From positions 1 to 26,618 of IMG/VR virus record IMGVR_UViG_3300025435_000073: a stretch of 26,618 nt of DNA; one strand, written 5' to 3'. Position numbers and translations under genes: made by a program. Shown in pieces: positions 15,821 to 24,800 of the stretch; the stretch's first letter is position 1, and the number at the start of each line of letters is the position of its first letter. This stretch comes from a virus. Under the pieces are notes generated by a model. It ran no database searches. It saw nothing but the letters and a program-made list of their open reading frames with translations, and had not been told where the DNA came from.

Positions 15821-18800
15821 ATGGCAAGTAATGACGAATATCCATTACCAGTAACTATAGACGATCAAAACAAAAGGCAGTCTTCTAGGCATTTGCCTAG
15901 GTTTTTCCGTACTGAGCAGAATGAAAAATTCTTATCTGGAGTGCTTGATCCTCTCCTACAACCTGGAAAATTAAACAGGGTCAACGGATATGTTGGTCGT
16001 AAAGATATACCTAATTTTAATATCAGCGACAACTATCAATCTGATGTTACAACTATGCGTCAGTATTATCAGCTAGAGCCAGGATTTGTATATCAAGATC
16101 CTGCTACAGGAGAACCGACTTGGTTTGCTGATTATTTAGATTATATGAACAGTTTGGCATTTTATGGAGCAAATACAGCTAACCATGCCAAACTTAATAC
16201 AGAAGAAGCCTATGCTTGGGATCCAAGCATTGATCTAGATAAATTTGTTAATTTTAGAGAATATTATTGGTTACCAAGCGGTCCAAATCCAATAACCATT
16301 TTCGGACATCAGATAGCTACTACTAGCACATTTACTATCACTACTATAAATGAAGGTGATAGGATAGATTATCTGTTTACTCCTGATGGACTAACTGCTA
16401 ATCCTAGATTGACTTTGTATAGAGGCAATACCTATACATTCAAAATTAATGCTAAAAATAAACCTTTTTCTATAAAGACACAGCCAATAACCGGAAATAG
16501 TTATCTTTATAACACTGGTGTTTCTAGACAAAATATAGACATCGGAACTATTACTTTTACTGTGCCTTACGAAGCACCCGATTTGCTTTATTATATAGAT
16601 AATAATGATGCTAATTCTCAGGGATTTATAGATATACGAGATATAGATCAAGATACAGAATTAGATGTAGAAAAAGAAATATTAGGTAAGATAAACTATA
16701 CTAGCACTTCTGGTATCTCTTTTATCAATGGTTTGAAATTAAAATTTATTGGAAATATTACACCGGTAAAATATGCTACTGGTACTTGGTATGTTGAAGG
16801 TGTTGGAACAGCGATAAGGTTGATAAGTTTTGATGATTTAGAATCAACTCCCCTAACTAATGATCCAACTGATTTGCCATTTGATTTGCAGCCATTTGAT
16901 ACCGTACCTTTTGACAATGCAAATAACTATCCAACCGCAAAAGAGTATCTGGTTATTAATAGAGGCAGCAGAGATCGCAATCCTTGGACTAGGAACAATA
17001 GATGGTTTCACATAAGTGTTATAGAAACTTCAGCACTAGCCAATAATCAAATTGCTTCTCCTGATCAGACCACACGAGCACAAAGGCCGATCATAGAATT
17101 TTTACCAGATATAAAATTACATCAGTTTGGATGGATAGCTAAAAAAGATGTGGATCTCATAGATACTACTACTAAGACTGTTTTTAGGACTATTGAAGGT
17201 AGTTTGGGATATTATGTAGATGGCGAACCGCTATTACCTGGACAACGTGTATTATTTACAGCAGACACAGACCCACTAGTTAACGGAAAGATTTATACAG
17301 TTAGCACTATAGTAGTTAATACTACTAGAATAAAATTCTTATCAGCAGCGTGTACGTTAGTTACACCTTATCAAGTTACATTTACTTTTGATGAATTAAT
17401 CGCAGCACCACCTATAAATGTAGGATATACTGTTGAAGGGAATAGCAATGCGAACTATAGCGGTCTATATAATGCTATATCTAGCACTACTTCTAGCATA
17501 ACACTAATATATCCACAGAATCCTGGAATTTTTGGAAACGGAATCACTACCGGTGTTTATGATAATTTTGGACGCCGCCCTCAGCTAACTCTCATACCAG
17601 CGGTAGACAGCGATCCTAACGAAGGAGAAGTTGTATATTCAAAGGGCGGAGTTAATAATAAGGGATCTTCTTTTTACTACGACGGTACTGTTTGGCAAAA
17701 GGCACAACAAAAGACAGCAATTAATCAAGCTCCTCTCTTTGATCTCTTTGACAAGAATTCTATTAGTTTTTCTGACAAAACAGTGTATACAAACACATCA
17801 TTTTCTGGAAATAGGATTTTTGGATATAGGATAGGACTTGGTGCAGCAGACACTGAACTAGGTTTTCCTCTATATTATCGTTCTATAGACAACGTAGGAG
17901 ATATTGAGTTTGAGTTTGATCTAGAAAATACCGATTGGAACTATGTAGATGGGTCTGCTCTAGCTACTGTATATTCTTATCAGGGATTTTTGAGGAAGTA
18001 CGATCTAAACGGTTCTTTTAGCTTTTTAAATGGATGGACTGCTACATATCGAAACCTATACCAAAAGGCAGTTAGGATATTAGAAGTTACACAAGCAACT
18101 GATCTAATAGCTATTGATATCTTTAATAATAGTGCAAATCTTTCAGATATAAATGCACAAGTTTATGTTAATAATATCAAGAGAAACGATATCTCCAGGA
18201 CCAACATTAATGGAGTAGCTTATATTAAATTTGCTAACGGATTATCAGTTGGAGATCAAGTCGTATACAAGATACAAACAACAGCTGAAAAAAATGCTAG
18301 AGGATATTATGAAGTACCCTACAATTGGCAAAATAATCCATTTAATGAAACTCTAGGGTATTTTACCCTAGGCGAAGCTGTTGATCACGTCAAGACTATT
18401 GTGGAAAATAATCCAAGATTTTCGGGAAATTTTCCAGGAACAAGTAATCTATCTACGATCGGTAATCTAGCAAAATATGGACATCGTTTTTTACAACACG
18501 CCGGATCATTTCCACTAGCTGCATATCTTATCACCGATAAGAGAAATAATGTAGTAGATGCATTGAAATGGACTGCAACTCAATACACACAATTTAAGAA
18601 AGAATTCTTACGTATAGCAGGTGTTTCTGCTTTTGAAGGTACTATATCTGAGAGAGTAGATCAGATATTATCTGAATTTTCAAAATCAAAATATCTAGAC
18701 AAATCTGCTTTTTATTTTTCAGATATGGCTCCGTGTAAAGGATTTACACAGAGGAACTATATCGTACAGGACACAAGATTACCAGTATTTGTCATTGATA

Positions 18801-21800
18801 GCATTTTCAATCCTCAGTCACAGACTAGGAGAAGTGTGCTAATTTATGTTAATGATGTACAGTTAACATATCTGATAGATTATAATTTTAGCACAACTGA
18901 TGCATTTGTCAACATATCTTTTCCATTAAATATTAATGATACTGTAACTATTAAAGATTATGCTAGTACAAATGGATCATATATACCCTATACTCCATCT
19001 AAGCTAGGAATTTATCCTAGCTATGCACCTAGAATTTATATCGACGATACCTATATAACACCAGTAAAAGTTATACAAGGACACGACGGCAGCATAACAT
19101 TAGCCTATAATGATTATAGAGATAACCTAATATTAGAAATAGAAAAGAGGATTTATAATACTAGGCGCATAGCCTATAATGATAACATTTTTAATATGAG
19201 AGATGTTATTGGCGGATATTTTAGAAGCAGTTTTGTTAGCGCATTCTTTACAAAAAATGATATTGATAATATATTACTACCTGATTTTCTAAAATGGAAT
19301 TCTCTAATCAATCAGGATTATAATAGCAATTATTATTACGAAGATGGAGTTAGCTTTACCTATAATTACAGCAATTCTTTCGCACCAGATGGCGCTACAC
19401 CGTTACCAGGTTATTGGCGTGCAATATATCAGTATATGTATGATACTGATAGGCCACATAGCCATCCTTGGGAAATGCAAGGTTTTACTGTTAAGCCAGC
19501 CTGGTGGGATACGGTTTACGGACCAGCACCCTACACTAGCGAAAACAAAGTAATGTGGATAGCTATCGAACGAGGTATAATCAACACTCCCGGGTATAGG
19601 AGGACTGATTCTAGATACGCACGTTCCGGATTAACAAATTATCTACCAGTTGATGATCAGGGAAATTTATTAAGTCCTTTAGATAGTAACTTGATAAAAG
19701 ATTTTTCTCTAGTCAACGCCAAGGGAATATATTCATTCGGTGACGGTGCACCAGTTGAAGCTGCTTGGCGCCGCTCAAGTGAGTTTCCTTTTAGTATAGT
19801 AAAGGCTATGTGTGTATTATGCGGTAGCGATTATATTGGTAAAATGTGGGATAGATTTACTATAAAAAGGAACCTAGCAGGCCAGATCTATAATGCCAAT
19901 ACCGGAAAAAGATTCAATACAGCTGATATTGTCTATCCAAACACACCATTAGGTGATGCAAACGATCCAAATGTAGCTAGATCTATGAGCAACGGATTGG
20001 CCAATATCATAGATGATTATGTATTTTCTCTCAATGCAGTTAGTTTAGACACTTACAAAAACGTTATAAGCGGGTTAGACAGCAAACTAAGTCATAGATT
20101 AGGTGCTTATACAAGCAAAGATAAACTTAATGTTCTCTTAGATAGCCGCAGTCCTACTGCTAGTGGAACGGTATTTTTACCACAAGACAACTACCATGTG
20201 TTCTACAATCAAAGTTCTCCTGTAGCAAGTGTTGTTTATAGCGGAGTTTTAATCGAAAAATTAAACTTCCAAGGTACTCAAGCCAACCAGATGTCAGGAG
20301 ATTATCTGTATACGGCTCCACCTATTGGTTATAAAGTAAGCGGATATGATAAGAAATACGGTATATTCCAGATATTACCACCATTAAAATTAAAAAATGA
20401 TCCAACCTTTAATATAGGTGGCGTTACAGAACCGTTTGCCGAATGGACACCTAATCAATTTTACAACCAAGGATTTATTGTTAAAACAAACAATCGTTAT
20501 TATAGGGCGATAGTTGCTAATACTTCTTCTGGTAATTTTGCTTTAGATGCTGCAAAATGGGCTTCTTTAAGCAGCCTACCTATTACTGGTGGTGTTACGG
20601 CGATAAACAGGACAAAATTTTCGGATACTACTAAAACTATACCTTATGGAACTATACTACCTGATATACAGTCTGTAGTTGATTTCTTGTTAGGATATCA
20701 AGAAAAATTAAAATCAAATGGATTTAAATTTGATCAATTTAATAAAGATTTAGGTGTAACTTTAGATTGGTTAACAAGTGCTAAAGAATTTATGTTTTGG
20801 TCTCTGCAAAACTGGAATTCCGGTGCTATCATAACATTAAGTCCTAGTGCTACATACCTACAATTTAATCCAACTATTACTGCATCTATTGATGATTTTA
20901 GTTCTTCAGCGTTTGAATACAGCATATTAAAAGCTGACGGAACACCATTTAAATTAAATCTAATTGACATCCATAGGATAGATAATGGATTTACAGCTAG
21001 TCCAAATAACTCTGGAGACGGAATTTATTTTGTTAGAGCAAATCTAATACAGAGAGAACACGTATTATTATTAGATAACATATCTGATTTTAACGATACA
21101 GTCTATGACAAAGTAAGCGGTTATCGACAGGGCAGAGTAAAGCTAATTGGTTTTAAAACAGGAAACTGGGATGGAGGATATACTACACCCGGATTTATGT
21201 ATGATGCTGCTACAATAATCACTTGGCAACCATTTGTAGATTACAATCTAGGCGATATTGTAAGTTATAAAAATAACAACTATGTAGCTATTACCAATGT
21301 GCCCGGATCTAGTGATTTCAAATACAAGGATTGGAAACAGCAAACCAAGACATTACCAGCAGGTCTAATGGCCAATTGGGATTATAGAGTAGAGCAGTTC
21401 CGAGATTTCTATAATTTAGATGCTAGTATTTTTGATGATAATCAAAAGAAATTAGCTAGACATCTAATAGGTTATCAGGATAGACCTTATCTCGATAATA
21501 TAATAATAGATGATGTAGCACAGTTTAAGTTTTATCAAGGATTCATACGAGAAAAAGGCACGTTCAATAGCATAACTAAGCTATTCGATGTGCTAAGATC
21601 GAGTGGATTTAGTACTGTTAATCTATACGAAGATTGGGCATTTAAGGTCGGTGACTATGGTGCATCTGATGCATACACTGAAATAGAATTTCCATTGGAT
21701 GAATCACAATTCCGTCATAATCCACAAGACGTAGTATTAACCATTAATCCTGAATACCAAACAGATTTAACAATTTACAATGTTTCTTCTTCTATGGTCA

Positions 21801-24800
21801 CTATAAAACCATCTGACTATACAGCTACACCATTTCCGACGACAGCTATAGACAGCAGTCAAAAAAATTATGGTATATTTAAATATCAAGTTGCTGGATA
21901 TGTACGATCTGATGATGTAGAACACATAATTTATAATAGGGCAGCCTTATTAAATTATGATATAACACAGTTCCGTAATGGAGATAAGATTTGGTTAGCT
22001 TACACTGAGAATAATGATTGGGATGTTTTAGAATATATCAAATTAGATTTAACTGTTACTACTTGGACAGTTGATTTTGTTACTAATTCGCACATCTACC
22101 TATATTGCGATACTACATTAGATCTTGCTAGAGGTGATGTTATATCGCTATCAAATCTAGATCTAATAGACGGATCATATATAATACAATCTGTAAGCAA
22201 TAATATTATCACTATCTATTCACTGCTTACATTAGCTACTATACCAAATATAGTAACTAGTGGTGTTATACATAGATTAGCTTCTGTTAGATACAAAGAT
22301 CTAAATTCTGTATCTGATAAGATATACAATAAATTTGATATTTCCGGTGAAAAATTATGGATAGATAGTGATTTATCCGGTAATTGGCTGGTTTTAGAAA
22401 ACACAAATGCCTTCTTTAGCTCAGATAAAAAATCAAAAGAAGACGAAATAATACCATATACTAAAGTTGATGGTCAGCAAAATGGATATGAAATAAAGAT
22501 AAGCGGTAATGGATTGTATATGATAGTTAGCTCACCATTCAATGGAAGAGGAACTGTGGTCATATATAAGAGGCCAAACAATCTAAGCCAATGGGCATAC
22601 GCACAGATTCTAAAAATTCCAGCAGACTTTATAGATACTATTTCGAATGATCAATTTGGTATAAGCCTTGAGATTTCATATGATGGGCAGATGATATTAG
22701 TCGGTGCACCGTATGCATCAAATTTACGAAGCTTCTATAAAGGTGTATTTGATCTGTATACTCTATATAATATAGGCGATATAGTAAAATATAGCGATGG
22801 CACAAATGAATTTTTCTATAAAGCAAAAGTACGTGTTCCAGGAAATGGTTCTTCTTTCTTATATCAAAATTGGGACCTGCATAACATATATCTAGGAGAT
22901 CCGGGAGGATATCAGTCGACACTTAGCAATCAGGGTGTGGTTTTTGTTTTTGAATATGATCGTCTCTATACTAACAAGTTTTTAGAAAAAGTAGTATTGG
23001 CATCTAGTGATCCGGTAGCTAACGAGCATTTTGGTTATAAGATGAAAATGGTATCAGATCCAGTTTCAAATGATACTGTACTTTTTGTTTCTGCTAAGGA
23101 TTATAGTTATGATATCTTTAACAAAATCACAACTTCTAGTAGCACAAAATCTACAACATTACATTTTGCAAATACTACCAATATATTAATTGGGCAAGAA
23201 ATATTTGGAATTATAGATCCAGTAACAGGCACTGCGGTAAATGTTAAAGTTGTTAGCGTTAATCAAAATGGCACAACGATCACTGTTGATCAATATGTAA
23301 CGGTATCGTCTAGCCAAACACTCACATTTTCTCTAAATGCTATAGGTAGAGTGCAGGTACTACGTTACAATACTACAGATGGTTGGAGATATAATTATAT
23401 AAATCCTTTCGTAAAATTACCAACAGTTCCGGGAAATTTTCCGCCTAGCAGTTTCAGTATTTCAAGTAATTCTCAATACGGATATGATCTAGATTGTCTA
23501 TCTGATCTCAGTATAGTTGCTATATCTGCACCCGGATCTGGAGCAGGAATAGTATATGTTTTTAAGATAGAATCTCAAACTTATTCAAGCGTTGTTTCGC
23601 AACTGAATGGATTAGGATTTATTTCTTTTGGATTGTTTGAAGTATTAAGTTCGGAAACACTAACTAACGGTAGCTTACTCAACACAGTCGGAGGTTATAT
23701 AACAGAAGGTGATGCATTTGGTTATAAAGTAATATTAAGCGGTAATTCGCTAATAGTAACAGCTCCAAATAATAATTCAAGAGGAAATCACGTAGGTGCT
23801 ATCTTCAATTTCCAAATGTTATCTTCAAATTCTCAGATTAGCTCCGCAAAATATCAACTACAACAGGTAATCATACCTCCGGTTACTAATACCTATGCTT
23901 ACGAGAGATTTGGAACAAGTTTATCTATAGATCCAAAAGGAAATATACTCAGCATAGGTGCTCATGGTGGACCTTCTGTATTAGACACTACATTTGATTC
24001 CTATGCCAGTGCTTTATATCAGAATTATTCTTTTGATTTAACTGAAGTCACTGGTATAAACGGTACAGGACCATATTATGTAGATTTTAATATATTACCA
24101 CAACTAGCAGCTCCTGCTGTTGATCTCTATTATACTATATCAGGAAATGATAACGGAAATTATAATGGAGTTTTCCTAGCAACAAAGAGTAGCGAAACAG
24201 CTATAACATTTGAATTTTTAGATTTTCCTGGACAGTTTAGCACAGGCACAACTGTAGCAGTTGATACTGATTTAAAATATATATTAGATCCTAATAGTGA
24301 AACAATAACTCCTACTACTTTTGACAACAATTCAACTAAATTCTACGATCAGATAGCATTTACTGGAGCAGTTTACGTTTACAACAGATTTGATAACAAT
24401 TTTATCTATGCAGATAGGATAACTCCAACAAATAATCTTAAAGCTCAAGATAATTTTGGTTTTAGTTTATTCACATCATCTAATTGCATCGTTGTAGGAA
24501 CACCCAATAGAGCATTTGCAGGTGCTGTTTATGGATCTGTTTTTGTCTTTAATTATACAAACACTAGCTGGAAAATATTACGATCAGCAACACCGCTAGT
24601 AGATGTTAATAAATTTAAAAAATCTTTTTATTATAACACTAAAACTAACAAATTGATCGGAAATCTAGATCTATATGATCCAGCTAAGGGAAGGATACCC
24701 GGAATAGCTGATCAAGAAATTAAGTATCAAACTTACTATGATCCAGCAGTTTATCAATATAATGGTAATACTTCTTTAGCTATCAATGCCGACCAAACTT

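Noticed and set aside
17631-20970. Small ORFs in other frames within the giant gene
   Set aside because: The giant frame is continuous and protein-like throughout; the short ORFs have shadow-like composition.
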